From the NCBI GenBank assembly GCA_946902875.1, contig OX336339.1, positions 21,173,349 to 21,237,348 on the forward strand: 64,000 nucleotides of DNA, given 5' to 3'. Positions 1 to 11,430 of this stretch are shown here, piece after piece. The notes beneath the pieces are model-generated. The model worked only from the letters and a program-made list of their open reading frames with translations. It was not told where the DNA came from and did not search any database. This DNA is from Nematopogon swammerdamellus. Lineage: Eukaryota; Arthropoda; Insecta; Lepidoptera; Adelidae. Each line of letters starts with the position of its first letter. The stretch's first letter is position 1. The position numbers and the translations under genes were made by a program.

Positions 1-401
1 CTAGAGCAAATTGGCAAAATGAAATGAAAAGAAAATGAAAATAAACTTCATTGTACACCATTATTAAAAAGGTCAGAAATGGCGTTTTATTCCTTGCAGC
101 ATTTCTTATGAACTAACCTTCGGTATGTGGGAGTATGCATCGAGATAACAAGACGCGAGAGAGTGTGGGTGCTGTTAACTGTTTTATAATTTTTTTAGAA
201 GCATTCTTATGAGAAGTTTAGTGTTTTGACCTTGTTTATTTTTCACAACTTTAATTAGGGCTTTTCTTGTTCAGATGGTCCTTAATTCGGAAACAAATCT
301 TACTTTAAAATTTTAAATTTCAAAAATTATCTACATTTTAGTTTTTAGGTTTCCGTACCGCGGCTGCGCTTGGCGGTGGCTACATATCCTAAATCCATCC
401 T
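1..401. other. AT-rich stretch without recognised feature
   Basis: I see no coding signal, repeat boundary or RNA gene here. The DNA is AT-rich with short homopolymer runs, as expected of insect intron or intergenic sequence. Confidence 0.5.
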
Positions 402-532
402 TAGATGAGCCATAAAACGTCGGTGCGAATTGATTGAGTAATTCTCAACTTGTAAGCGAACATAGAATCAAGGACGGCGCTGCGGTCGGTCAGTCGACGC
501 ACCGGTACACTTTTTTCCACTTTATTTAATAG
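402..532 (+). repeat. Interspersed repeat R, copy 1
   Basis: This segment shares an ordered set of blocks with 20405-20510 and 30745-30860: a GATGAGCC-like start, a block around AATTGATTGAGTAATTCTC, a 'TTGTAAGCGA' block and a T-rich end near TTTATT. Three similar copies in one window make it an interspersed repeat. The element class is unknown and no terminal repeats were seen. Confidence 0.5.
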
Positions 533-1644
533 GGTTTTGAAATAAAATAAAATAAAAATATATTTACAGTCAGATCATAATTTTTTTCTTTTTTGAAAAT
601 CTAAATTCCCTAATGCATTTTTCTATTGTTCTACTTACATACGAGTTTATGTCGAATGTTGTTTGGTAAGTAATACATTTAATATTATATTTTAGTTTAA
701 GTTTTATTATTTACCAAAGAACAGTGAATGAAATATTAGTGAGTTTAAAAATGGAATTAACACAAGCTTTTATAACATTCCCACATTCCCATTTGCTTCA
801 AATTGAAAATTAATTTAGGGCAGAACATTTCGAAATTATCAATAGAGTAATTTTGTTAGCGATGCCACCCAAGTTTTTAAAGCTTTTTTTCCAACTTTGC
901 CTTCACGAGCTCGCGGGCTCCGAAAGTTGGCGCCAATGCGTAACGCTTCGTCGTTCGATGCTCGTCATGTCATGCTCTTCCCGGCAGATGGAGAATGTTC
1001 AGTGAAAAGTTCGCCGTTTCTTGTACTAAAAATAGCACGGTCATAAAATTTGGGGGAGAATATTAATATTGTATCATTCTGACTATAGTACCTTCTTATT
1101 GGAACGAAGTCAGGCCTCACGCACTCTATGTACTTGCGCGCGCTAACTACCTACCGCCCAGCGGGCCGCCGCCGGCGGCGGCGCGACGGTCTAATTCAGT
1201 GGAAATACGTCAGCCGCGCGAAGCATACCTACACGTTCGCCCACGCAACTGCGCGCACCTGCAAAGCAATAATCACTTTACACTGATCGTTTAGGTACAT
1301 TTTCGCACGCAGCGATTGGCGACGTGAAACAGTAGGCTATTAAAGCCGAAGGTATGGAACTTTTTCTATGGAGTGATTTATCTGTTAAGAAGTAACTATT
1401 AAGTAATCTGTGACGAAGTTCCTTATCGCATGTTCCACTCCAGACACTTGGCGAATGAGAGCTAGGCCGAAAAAAGTGTAAGACGTCGACCACAGATTGC
1501 TTCGACCGTCACGACACTTGCTGTAGTATGTGTATTCTTGTGTTTACAAGCGTATGTCTATATATAGGTATATTATTGCAGTATAGACGTGCGGTGCCGC
1601 CATCAGCTTTGTTCGTATATGCTTACCTATGTGTGTTTTTTTTT
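533..1644. other. Mostly unassigned, with a CpG-rich patch at 1120-1265
   Basis: The stretch is AT-rich except for 1120-1265, where CG dinucleotides cluster (the block around GCCGCCGGCGGCGGCGCG). Such patches in AT-rich insect DNA can mark promoters or conserved exons, but I found no convincing start codon, splice pair or long frame. The open frames here are short and not recognisable. Confidence 0.4.
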
Positions 1645-2290
1645 ATTGACAGCGCGAAATATGGCGCCGAGCCACCCATAAGGTGTCTAACAACGCCCAT
1701 GGACATTCGGTCGTATGCGGGGGTTGCGAATGCCATGCCAGCCTGACAGGTGCCCATTCACGCCCCTCTTGAAGGACCCGAGACTGTACGTGGGGGGAAA
1801 TAAGTATATGGGCAGGGAGAGCGTTCCAGAGTTTACCGGTTCTGTAGAGGAAAGATCTGCAGAATCGGTTGGTACGCATCCGCGGTAAGTCCAGCGTGTA
1901 GGGATGCAATGCCCTGCCCAGTGCGCGTGGTGCGAAGGTGGAAAGGGGACGGCGGGATCGCATTAAACAGCTCCTCCGAGCACTCCCCATGGAATAAGCG
2001 ATAGAACACACTTAGTGAGCCGACATCCCTATATACGGTGTTGCAGTGGTTCAAGATCGCAGGACATTTCGGGGTCACCCACTAGTCGCACGGCTCGACG
2101 CTGGATTGAGTCCAGAGGCGCAAGCTGGTATTTGGCAGAGCCATCCTACAGGTGCGAGCAGTACTCCAAGCAGGACCTGATCTGCGATTTATACAGAAGC
2201 AGCTTTTGGTCCGTTGTATGTGTTTTTCATTGTGCCTGTTATCTAATACATAATACATATACAGCGAAATGAACTTCGTTCCAACCGAGT
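1645..2290 (-). pseudogene. Decayed LINE reverse-transcriptase C-terminus, 5'-truncated
   Basis: On the - strand, pieces of the C-terminal part of a Jockey/CR1-like LINE polyprotein can be read by switching frames. In order they are a 'SCLEYCSHL' block, 'LDSIQRRAVRLV', 'LSVFYRLFHGECSEELFNAI', 'LHPYTLDLPRMRTNRFCRSF' and 'RTGKLWNALPAHI'. This order (palm/thumb end, then the WN-LP motif) is typical of non-LTR retrotransposon C-termini in insects. The intact family has an endonuclease and an RT of roughly 900-1,000 residues, so only the last fifth remains. Frameshifts and stops show it is dead. A second copy of its 3' part lies at 62640-62860 in the same orientation. The clade is inferred from motif order only. 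Confidence 0.8.
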
Positions 2291-3329
2291 GTCCCACAAC
2301 ACCTATACTCTTTTGATTTTTTTTATGGAAGCTATTTAACGCACGTTTGGAATGAGGACTTAACTCACAAAAAGTGAAACGTCACGAAATTATGAACGGA
2401 AGTTGCAACGCTCCTCATTGACTAGGCACCGTGTATTGTTGCCCTGAGCGCTATCTATGAGGTATTTTGAAGTCAAACCATTGCATAGCTATGATGTGAA
2501 AGAATACGTTGATTTTTTTCGTCAATTTAATATTGCGAAGAAATTAAACTACCTATAAATATTACCTTAAAAATAAACTATCTATTGGAATTGTACAAAA
2601 CTATATAACGAAACAAGAAAAAGTAGGTACTATCAAATTTTTTTAATGAGGCATTATTTTAGATTTAGTTTCATAATTAAAAAAGCAAAATTTTCCATTT
2701 TAAAGTTTTCATTTAATTATAACAAAAGTCCTCCAGTTGATCTTCTTAATTAATAATGAGCACGTAGTATTGAAATATTTTATTTATTTGATTTAAGTAT
2801 GTGGTTTACTTGAAAAACATTGCATTATTTATTTGCTTTCATTTAGTTCATTTCTCAGTTACTACATTCGTTCGCACATAATGTATGAATTTCACACTGT
2901 ATCAAATTTTAAACAGAAGCTATGGAAACTAAAGAGGGCTTCTTCACACTGCAGCGTATGTTGAAAAATATTGTGACTCCTCAATTCCTCATAGAGCCGC
3001 AAAATCCGCGAGAATTGACGGATGTTCCACAATTTCAATGGCTGGGCTCCTGCGCTATTGATTCGCGTTGAATCCGCGAACGAGCTGCTTTCAATATGCT
3101 GGAAACTATTCAAACTCAAAAAAAGCTCTTCTAAAATTTCGTTGGGCGTGGTGCGCAACTTCCTCTTCTGGATGGCAATAATCCCCCGTTGAGTGAGAAA
3201 TGCGCCAACGCGCGATAAGTACGCAGTTTCGGGCGTACTGATTTCAGAAAATGTTTGGCCTCAGATCCCCCCGGGTGATGGCCAGAATTCCTACTTGGTA
3301 CTTATGTAAGATTCTAAGATTAATTAGAT
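2291..3329. other. AT-rich, no recognised feature
   Basis: I found no repeat shared with the rest of the window. An open frame of 88 codons at 2892-3158 (-) resembles no family I know and lies in mixed-composition DNA. Confidence 0.4.
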
Positions 3330-3640
3330 ACAAGTAAAGATTCAGATATTTATTTCACCATAAAGAACACACAACATTAACAATATTTCATTGAGACATA
3401 TGCATATTCAGTATGCTTCGTCATAATTTTTTTATGTCCCTATCAGCAATGCAATATGTATAAGGAAAAACCGGGCAAGAAACCTCATAGAGTTTTTTTT
3501 AATGTAACTTACATACAAAGTTAAAATTATGTAAAATATAACATATTATATCTAAGGAAAAGAAAAAATATGTAGAGTATATTATATCAATAAAAAAGAA
3601 AATGAAATACATAGAACATAAGTAGGGTTCTGTCAAGGCA
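3330..3640. repeat. LINE 3'-tail-like repeat B, copy 1
   Basis: This segment aligns along its length with 9990-10330. Shared landmarks are TTCAGATATTTATTTC, ATAAAGAACACACAAC, AACAATATTTCATTGAGA, 'CGTCATAATTTTTTT', 'ACCGGGCAAGAAACCT' and a terminal run of A-rich words. A weaker relative is at 25900-26090 (AGCCGGCAAGAAACTTCGCA). The landmarks fit the 3' untranslated part of a LINE inserted in - orientation. Confidence 0.6.
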
Positions 3641-4397
3641 TTAATAAAAGTTGAGTTTATACTATAAACAATTCATTCGTATCATCGAAGCCAGCGAACT
3701 GTATTTACAAAAACAAAATAACTTGTCTTAGATAAATATTTTCAGCTGACTCTGGAACACATTGTCACTATTTATAGATTTAATTTTATCAGGAACATTT
3801 TCGTACATTTTGGGTCCAATGTGATATTCTGTATATACTATATTGAGTATCCTTGAGTATACTCCAATTAGTAATATGTAGTAGTAATATGTAACTACAT
3901 TTTAAATATATACCTACTCCTTTCCTATCTATACGGGTCACGTTTCTCCGAGCATAAACAGTGGAAGATATTCACGGCACCGCCTCTTGCAAGACAATCC
4001 TCGCATCGGCAGTCCACAGGATAAAATTTCGTGTGTTAATAAAAAGGGAGTTCCGAAAAGGGACTTAGAGGGATCGGGGAGATCGGCTCCAGATTCAACA
4101 GGCGAGGGGACGAATATATTAAGTTTTTGTGCGTATCCGATGTGCCGCGATATCCACCCGAGGCATTTTATACACGCAAATAATAATCCGACAAGCATTT
4201 TATATGCGTCCAATGGAAAGTTTTATACGGATTTGCGTACATAAGACTGAGATATGGGACTTGCGTGTTTATATCAACATTTTACACTATAAGTAAATTA
4301 CAGCGATTTGATAATTAATAAAGATATAAATTAGTCTACGTTCATTTTACATACCAGCATTCGTAGTAGTACAGTAAACTAAAATAAAATGTTTTTG
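3641..4397. other. Unassigned
   Basis: AT-rich flanks surround a more even-composition block at 3940-4250 that is open on both strands (91 and 85 codons). Neither frame resembles a known family and there is no splice or promoter evidence. Confidence 0.4.
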
Positions 4398-4560
4398 TTT
4401 TCAACCGACTTCAAAAGGAGGAGGTTCTCAATTCGACTGTATGTTTTTGTATTTGTGTTACGCGATTACTACGTCATTGTGGGCCGATTTGAAAATTCTT
4501 AAAAAAAATTATCGAAATTGGTTCAGCGGTTTTTGAAAAATCAACAAAAAACTATGGTTT
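4398..4560 (+). repeat. AACCGACTTCAAAA element, copy 1
   Basis: It starts at 'AACCGACTTCAAAAGGAGG' and continues with GTTCTCAATTCGACTGTATG. Related copies are at 21968-22210 and 41348-41577. I recognise this as a very common lepidopteran interspersed repeat. A short piece of the associated fold-back MITE (GAGTTGAAGGCGGT) lies downstream at about 4870-4890. Confidence 0.6.
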
Positions 4561-6183
4561 GTGGTTACCTTCAGCAAAACTTTTGATGTGAACCTTTTCA
4601 GCAGTAAAAACATAAGCATGTCGATACCTCAGCACCAAAATTTTGCAGTTTGACACATGGCGAATAATTCTGTACCACTTTAACCGATTTCGATTATTCT
4701 TTTTATGTAATATTACTAAAAAGGATGTAATAAAAACTGTTTTAAAAAACATAAAACAGATTCCAAAAAAAAAAAAAAACTTGTACTAAATAGTATTAAA
4801 TAATATTTTTAAATTTTCTGTCATTGTATTGATTGAAATATATGAATCGATATTATGATTCATATTCGGGCCCTTGAGTTGAAGGCGGTACAAAAGCACA
4901 CCTGAAAATTGATTGATGGACCCCTTTTGTGCTGTACGTATGTATATTGGTACATTTACACGAAAGAAATAAAGCAAAAAGCTTAGCTTTACAATTTGTT
5001 TTGCCCGGTTATTCATAAAACCACCAAAACTCTATTACAGCGCATTTTGCTCCGCCGAGTTTTTCCACACAATGCCCTCGATTCCACGACCCTCTTCAAG
5101 TGTTGGTTTATTAACGTCACTGCTTCGCCTAGGCGATAGTTCCTCCGCGCCGCGTGAAATCAAATGATAAACCTACCCAGAGCTTGCGCGCTGGGCCGTG
5201 ACAGCAGCTGAAATGATATACGCAAGTATATATTATGTACGTACCAGTGTATTCGGAATAGGTAAAATTCCTTCACTGAGAAGCGCTTGAACAAACATGT
5301 AAATAAACTACGAATAAATGAAACTTGTTTTATTTATTCGTAATTTCACGAATCTTCTATTCGCATTGCTTTACCAGAAACATTGGCTTTAGGTACGTCT
5401 ACAACTTTATCAGCTACTCAATCTAGCTACTATAACAACAATATGGAGCAGTATTCACTATATCTGAAATGGAAAGCAAAATAATATTATACTTTAGCCT
5501 GTAATTCCATTTACTGCTTGAAAAGTTGTATCAAGGCTTAAATGCACTGGGAAACAAATGTCGCAGACGGGTTCGGGTACTTCTACGGTCTATGTTACGA
5601 AGAAGATCTTTCAATATGTCACGGAACATGTTCTCTGTACCCACCAGTAGATATACCGCCCGCAAAATGTTCCGCGGCAAGGATTGAAGCAAATAATTTG
5701 CTTATGTCGGCTCTCCAGTCCATACGTTGGTAAAAAAAAAACAAAAAATTTAGTTTTAACTCGTTCTAACGAAGCAATACGAGAAAAACATTAGCAAAAT
5801 GGAACTGAAAAGTTTGCCTTATTTGACATAGCGATGGTTTACAGGCAATACCTCGTAACCCACAAAAAAGCCGAAATCGAGTTAAGTATACAGAAAAATT
5901 TCAAATTAAAAACTTTATGTGCTTGCAAAAACTCGCAACCCACGGTCTAATGAATTTAATCATTTGAAATAGTGGCAATAAATCACTTCGCCAAGCGAGT
6001 GGCTTGGAGTGGTAACATGTTGCGAAATTTGCGTGCTATTTCTCGTTAGCCACAGCAATAGCTGTGAAAATAATGAATAATATTTTTTAATTAAAACTAT
6101 TAAAAGCAATGATACACGAAAAAAATATTTATATCATTATGTGTGAAATAAAAAAGTTTTCACTTTTTCACGTAAAATTTGGT
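4561..6183. other. Unassigned, with a small hairpin at 5308-5341
   Basis: No repeat family or gene was recognised. A short inverted repeat at 5308-5341 has 12-14 bp arms of the form TACGAATAAA...TTTATTCGTA. A 63-codon frame at 5542-5733 (+) has no family match that I can recall. Confidence 0.35.
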
Positions 6184-6740
6184 CCCTGTGAGTTATGAGG
6201 CCTGTAAGCAGGTGTAGTGCCGGCAATAGATTTACAACTTTCTGAATTCAATTTCGTTGTTTTCTCCATAAATGTTTTGCCAACGCGCGGGTCGAGTCTC
6301 GTGGGTAAGCGGGTGCGCATCGAGACACAATCTATCAACGTCGGTCAAGCGGCGATTTCAAGCGTTGACGTGCCTCCTCTGTTCCCTCCGGAAGGGCGGG
6401 GGGCACTATGGCGACAGGGGACGCCGACAAAATGATTCTAGACAGTCCCAGTAGAGTGAATTGAAGTGGCCAATTGGGAATTCATTAAACCAGTACTAGG
6501 AATTTAGCACTGAAGAGAAGTTGGAATTTTAGGAAAGGTCAAAGAATTAGATATAATAGGGAAGATCACAGCTTAGGTTGGTTACACGGTAGAACGAGAG
6601 GTACATATTTATTACTGGGCAATAAACACAGAATAGATAATTAAGATTCAGATTCCTTTATCATCTGTACAATAACAAATCGACACACATTTTCGCGAAA
6701 AAAAATTTCAGGGTTAGAGTGCATTGTGATTAGTAACACT
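6184..6740. other. Unassigned, GC-richer centre
   Basis: The part from 6285 to 6430 is GC-richer and open in two frames on the + strand (72 and 60 codons), but it shows no known motif and no splice sites. A short LINE-tail-like AGATTCAGATTCCTTTATCA lies at 6650. Confidence 0.35.
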
Positions 6741-6957
6741 AGTGTTTAACCCGCACGGGTTGGAACCACCGCACTGAATGAAAGGTCGGTTGAAATGGAT
6801 ACGTAAATTGATCGTGTTTTCCGTCCAGTTCAGTGTAGCCGGCACGACCGAAGTGAAGCCCTGACATGGCACCTATTTCACCAATGTTTTATGGGGCTGA
6901 CATCACGAATGTAGTAGGCGATGATGTAGCCAACCGTGTCAGTTTCCATGAAAAAAT
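6741..6957 (+). mobile_element. SINE1, core plus 3' tail, 5'-truncated
   Basis: The copy contains the central domain (TTTAACCCGCACGGGTTGG, ACCACCGCACTGAATG) followed by the family tail (TTCAGTGTAGCCGGCACGAC, CACTGACATGGCACCT-like, TGACATCACG, GATGTAGCC, GTGTCAGTTTCCAT) and an A-rich end. The head is missing, as expected from incomplete reverse transcription. Confidence 0.85.
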
Positions 6958-7032
6958 AGTAACATTAACAGTAATAATACGTGATACTAACAATAGTAAC
7001 ATTAACACTGTAACACTAGTAACAGTAACAAT
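6958..7032. repeat. Low-complexity AGTAAC-rich stretch
   Basis: The words AGTAACA, TAACATTA and TAACACTA recur irregularly just after the SINE poly-A end. This looks like an expanded SINE tail. Confidence 0.5.
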
Positions 7033-7280
7033 GTTGCAATAAATTATATTTTCTAATTAATAATAATCAATATTTACTCTATCCATATTTAACATCTTCA
7101 TTTCTATAAATAATAAACTTGACTTGGCAATCGGACAGCTAAAATTTATAACAATAATATGAACGTACTACCAGTTTGTGATTGCCAAGTCAAGATTTTT
7201 TTTTTAGAGAAATGAAGATGTTAAATATGGATACAGTAACTAAAAATTGATTTTAATTAGAAAATATAATATATTGCAAC
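7033..7280. mobile_element. Fold-back MITE with about 100-bp terminal inverted repeats
   Basis: The left arm (7033-7133) runs from GTTGCAATAAATTATATT through CCATATTTAACATCTTCATT to TTGACTTGGCAATC. The right arm (7180-7280) is its reverse complement, with GATTGCCAAGTCAAG, AATGAAGATGTTAAATATGG and AATATAATATATTGCAAC. A loop of about 45 bp separates them. There is no coding capacity, so it is a non-autonomous DNA transposon of unknown superfamily. Confidence 0.8.
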
Positions 7281-7725
7281 CTTCATTGCAACATTTTTGA
7301 ATTGGCGCTTCAATTTTATGAAAAGACTTGGCTCAACATGGGATCTCACAACTTTTTACGGTGGAAAGATTGCGTGCGAGACTTGGCATATTTTTTAAAT
7401 TATATGTTTTTTGATGGGATACATAATAATATGTACATAATAGCGCAACCAATCTGGAGTATTCAGGCCCGTATATATTTTTACCTTTCCCTTGAACCGG
7501 AAAAGGATATGAACCCTTTCTCCTCCAGTCCTAATAATATTTCGGGTTTATATTTATCCTTACTACGTATGAAAGGAAACGAGAACGCGGTTATTACATC
7601 GCGAGATATTACTAGAGGATGCGCTGCCAAGAAAGTTTCAAATAAATCAAGTCGCAATAACCGATGCATAAAAACCCCCGACCCTTAAAAAATAATTAAA
7701 CCCCGAATAAATAACCCCGAAGATT
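7281..7725. other. Unassigned; 128-codon open frame
   Basis: A 128-codon frame at 7302-7688 (+) lies between two repeats. Its translation has no recognisable domain, and the opposite strand is also open for 62 codons. I do not call it a gene. Confidence 0.35.
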
Positions 7726-8100
7726 CAAAAATAATTTCCGTTATCTTACTTGAAGGAGTCGGGGGACCGCTAAGTAAATTCCCGCGCAGCTCTGAGTTTT
7801 TATATTTTATTTACTTAGCAGTCCCCCGACTCCTTCAAGTAAGTAAATGGAAATTATTTTTGGCTTTTTAAGGATCGGCGATTTTTTAAAAACCGCATGA
7901 AAATCGGTCCACTTTTTAAGATAATTAATTTCTTTATAACTTAGTTACTTGATTACTCGATTACACACATAGCTAAGAACCATCCTCATTAAACCGGCTT
8001 TCTAATAAAAAACCGCATCCAAATCGGTCCATCCGTTGGGGATGGACCGATTGCCACACACATACAAACATACACACACACGTTAAACTTATAATACCCC
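7726..8100 (-). repeat. 'CCCCGAC' hairpin repeat, copy 1
   Basis: It contains a hairpin with arms of about 50 bp (7729-7779 and 7808-7862) around ACTTGAAGGAGTCGGGGGAC and its complement. This is followed by 'AAAACCGCATCCAAATCGGT' and 'CATCCGTTGGGGATGGACCG'. The same parts occur in reverse orientation at 47013-47520, so this is one interspersed family in two orientations. Confidence 0.7.
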
Positions 8101-8526
8101 TCTTTATTCGTCGCGGTTAATAAAACAAAGAGTCAGGTGTCGCGGTACGCAGAGCCGAGAGGTAGAGGGGTGCTGGAGCGGGGAATGGGTCGGAGAGGGG
8201 AAGCGGAGTTTAAGAGCGAGTAGGACGCGCTGGCTGCGTGTGTATCGACGTCTCAGATCGATCAATTTACTCTGTTGCGGCTGAATGTCCATAACTTGGT
8301 GGAACAGAGAGTGGCGCGGCCGAGTGCACTCTCTGGCAAGAAGTTTATATATCTCGATGGGTAAGATACGCTATTTGTTCGTTGAAATGCTTTTATTTTG
8401 TTGTTGCCTCGGTACTACGGCCTCGATCCTAGATACTATATTTCCTAAATACTCCGTATGTAATAAACCTAGAAATTTACCTTGTTAAATTGTTGTTTTA
8501 TGCAAGGTTGGCGGGAAGGAATTGCC
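8101..8526. other. Unassigned
   Basis: The portion 8110-8300 is GC-richer and rich in purines. No splice pair, RNA gene or known repeat was recognised. Confidence 0.35.
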
Positions 8527-8527
8527 T

Positions 8528-8662
8528 TTTTAGGCTTCCGTACCCCGTACAATAAAAAAAATATATGAAAAAGTGAAAAATTAAACAAGAGACGTGTTTT
8601 TTCAACGTTTTTTTTTGTGGAGCGGAAACCTCGGTGTGCGAGGCCGACTCACACTTGGTCAT
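8528..8662 (+). repeat. AGGGTTCCGTA-family element, internally deleted
   Basis: It starts with TTAGGCTTCCGTACC and ends with CGGAAACCTCGGTGTGCGAG and ACTCACACTTGGTC. These are the two ends of the family seen complete at 32465-32936, with most of the middle missing. Confidence 0.55.
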
Positions 8663-9193
8663 GTTTTCATTAGAACTACATTGGAACCATGATTTTTTCA
8701 TCGACCGAATCAAATCGCGACCTATAATTTGAGCAGTGCCATTGCCACTGTTACCTGTTCGAATCGCCCATTACCCTCTGTAGTCATTATTGTTGCTATT
8801 GTTGAGAAATTTACGAAGAATTTATCATCGAATAAAGGAATACCGGGCCTTATGAGGCAATCATCATCAACATGGTAACAATCGGGAAAATTTTCTGAAG
8901 TTATATTATCGGACCCAAAGATTTTTTTAGTAGGTATTTCTTTATCTCGGAAAAATTTAGTGAACGTGGAAAAATATAAATATATACCCCTCGAATTGAG
9001 TAGGTACTTCCGCATTTTTAGAGTTCTGAGAGCGACGCAGGCAGGGACCCTTATAAAATCAGTCAGGTGTCTGTCCGTCCGTCCGTCTGTCTGTCAAAGA
9101 GTGTAGCTCCTAAACGACTTGAGCGATCTTGTGAAACTGGAAATGTTTATAGGTTTGCGGTAAGCAAACTCATGAGTTCTCTATTATATTTAA
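8663..9193. repeat. Unassigned, then a (TCTG/TCCG) microsatellite repeat
   Basis: From 8700 to 9010 I recognise nothing; the 97-codon frame on the - strand has no known motif. From 9015 there is a repeat block, 'GCAGGGACCCTTATAAAATC' plus a TCTGTCCGTCCG tract. It is shared with 35655-35740. Confidence 0.45.
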
Positions 9194-9581
9194 CTAGCTT
9201 TTGCCTTTGCCCGCGGCTTCGCTCGCGGTAGACTCGGTTTAATAGCAAATCCGATTCAAACGCAAATATGTAAATAAACTATCGTTTCTCTTATTTATCA
9301 CTCCCTACCTCCCCCTCCTACCCTTCCTAACTCTTCCCCTCTCACCCCTCCCCTCCGTCCTCTCCCCACTCCATCCGGCACTACCATTCAACACTAAATT
9401 CCGTTCATACTATACCTTCTCTGTTACTGCTCAGCCCTATTGCTATTTAGCGTGATGGTATATAACCTATAGTGAGCCTCAAGAACTACTCTTTACACTG
9501 GTACAAACTGCACCAAAATCTTAACTCAAACATACGTACATACAGACAGACGTTCCCTTTTATAAGACGTAGAGATAGAGA
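9194..9581 (-). mobile_element. Non-autonomous Helitron-like element
   Basis: Read on the - strand, it begins near TCTATCTCTACGTCTTATAA and ends with the GC-rich block GCGAGCGAAGCCGCGGGC followed by CTAG, with T next (9194-9197 on the + strand read CTAG). A TC start, CTRR end and subterminal GC-rich block are Helitron hallmarks. There is no Rep/helicase frame, so it is non-autonomous. Confidence 0.65.
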
Positions 9582-9989
9582 GTAGAGATAGAGGTAGGTG
9601 CCGCCAAAAATAAGTTGAAAATAAGAATATTTTTTTTCTAATAGGTCGAGTCTGTTATCATGGCTTACCAGTGCGACTTGTGACGAGCCACGTCGCTGTG
9701 CAGCTCGACGTTTCGAGTGGAACTCGTCATCGGGAGCACACGCTCATACTCCGGCAACAAGTGTGTCACTGACTGGTCCTCTTCTTCTTTTTTTTATTAT
9801 TAATCTCGTATTGGATACGAAGTCCTTTGGAGCCACCCCTTCTTCTGCTCCGCAAGTGTTGCCACCTCTTGAGCTTAGGCTGCGTTCCTCACTTCCTCGG
9901 GCGCGCAGAATACAGGACAGAAATAAGGTTGGTTGTTTTATGAAATATATTAAATTTTTGCTCTGTCTGAGGCAATAATTCTAAACAAT
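9582..9989. other. Unassigned
   Basis: The words GACGTTTCGAGTGGAACTCG and GGAGCACACGCTC at about 9700-9750 resemble the CGAAACGTCG motif of LINE 3' regions (compare 62530-62560). No gene was recognised. Confidence 0.35.
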
Positions 9990-10330
9990 AGGTTCAGATT
10001 CAGATATTTATTTCGCCATAAAGAACACACAACAATAACAATATTTCATTGAGAAATAAGCATATTTCTCAATGAAATATTGTACAATGAAGTATGGTTC
10101 GTCATAATTTTTTTTTGTGTCATGTCCCTTTCAGCAGTGCAATCTTTATGGAAGAACCGGGTAAGAAACCTTACAGAGCTTTTTTTAAAATATAACTTAC
10201 ATACTAAGTTTCATTATGTTAAATATAACATACTATAGAAAAATAAAAAATATTAAGTCAAGATACTATACCCATTAAATAAAAAGATAATAAAATACAA
10301 AACATAGAACATTAAGCGTTTTGTATAAAG
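9990..10330. repeat. LINE 3'-tail-like repeat B, copy 2
   Basis: It aligns with 3330-3640. This copy has acquired a perfect 19-bp inverted repeat (10040-10082, AATATTTCATTGAGAAATA and its complement around a 4-bp loop). Copy 1 lacks the hairpin, so the hairpin arose after the family spread. Confidence 0.6.
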
Positions 10331-10764
10331 TGTTTTGTATAAAATACCGAAATTGTAAATTTAGCGCTTACGGCATGAACACTATTTTGAAGTTATAGAG
10401 GAAATCAGAGGCGTCTCACGTGCGCGCGGGGCGCGGTGTGTCAGGTTCGCCTCGGGGAATGCCGGGCAGCGCAGCAGTGATGCATAAGTAGGAGCTACGG
10501 AACCCTCGATGTGTGCACAACGTTCGCACTTAGCATACTTTTTAGTTTTTAAGTCCGTTAAAAATAAATGTAAACATTGACAGTAGCAGGCTGACATCAA
10601 AAGCAAAAAATTAAAATGAAGAGACCGTGTTATGTGTGTATCATGCATGTGTTATCTATCACCACTCGCAAGCGTCACTGTTGCTGTTACCGTTACCAAA
10701 TCCTCCAGCTCCGGAAAATCCTTGGGGTCTCGGCGATATCTTTACACATCAAAATTGAAAACCG
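10331..10764. other. Unassigned, with AGGGTTCCGTA-family end at 10490-10545
   Basis: A short piece, 'ACGGAACCCTCGATGTGTGC' followed by CGCACTTAGC, matches the right end of the AGGGTTCCGTA family. The rest is not recognised. Confidence 0.35.
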
Positions 10765-10860
10765 TGTGGGGCCGGTACTTAAAAAGAATAGCCCCACTGC
10801 ATCTCTCCCCATGCATGTCGTAAAAAGCGACTAAGGGATAAGGACAAGATTCCGTGCTAA
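10765..10860 (+). repeat. Third-head element (GTGTGGGGCCGGTACTT)
   Basis: GTGTGGGGCCGGTACTTAAA, CCCCACTGCATCTCTCCCC and 'GTCGTAAAAAGCGACTAAGG' occur here as a free unit. The same unit forms the 5' part of the SINE1 copies at 24661-24952 and 31423-31755. Partial copies are at 41938-41990 and 42505-42540, both in - orientation. Confidence 0.6.
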
Positions 10861-11019
10861 AGGGCAACAGGTTCGCCACCTCTCACCTTGGCACGGTACT
10901 TCCATTGAGTCGTGCAGGAGGTGGGTCTTCGTGCCTTACTTGCTGTTTGATCGATTTAATCTTATTCGAATACTTTGCGTAACGTGGTGCTCGGTGCTGT
11001 GCTGTAATTTACCAGAGTT

Positions 11020-11085
11020 CTTGCAGCACAACACCGATTACTCTGCTTACCCCGATTGTCGGGATTCAGCGTGTGAGCTATGTAT
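11020..11085 (-). repeat. Fragment of the CACGC/ATCCCGACAATC repeat
   Basis: 'GCACAACACCGATTACTCTG' and 'CCCCGATTGTCGGGAT' match, in reverse complement, the block at 40560-40610. I recognise this as a common lepidopteran interspersed repeat. Class unknown. Confidence 0.5.
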
Positions 11086-11430
11086 TTATGCAAAAAATGT
11101 TAAATTCTCTTAATTTTGCAAATTTCATTTACATCAAAATCACTGATGAAGAAAAACTTTAAAACGCTTCAACGATTCGCTGCAGCGCTGAACTGAAACG
11201 ACATTTCCAGTTCATTATTTCAAGCGATGCCACGATACGGATATTACAAGGGAAACGATTGCGTCGGGGTCTCGCTTTGATTGCTTCGTTCGTTCGTATT
11301 TTGAGGTCTTGTTATTACTGGCTCTAGGAGACCTCTTCAAAAGCTAAGAAAAATCAAACAAACAAACAAAATGCTGAATGGGCAAGTTTGCAGTCGAGAA
11401 GAATATACCTACCATATAAAGCAAAAGATA
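11086..11430. other. Unassigned
   Basis: No feature was recognised apart from a short CAAACAAACAAA run near 11360. Confidence 0.4.

Noticed and set aside
1120..1265. CpG-rich promoter of a host gene
   Set aside because: Composition alone is suggestive, but no initiator, start codon in a coding-like frame or donor site was found nearby.
7302..7688. 128-codon protein gene
   Set aside because: No domain, codon pattern or splice signal. It lies between two mobile elements, and the length is compatible with chance.
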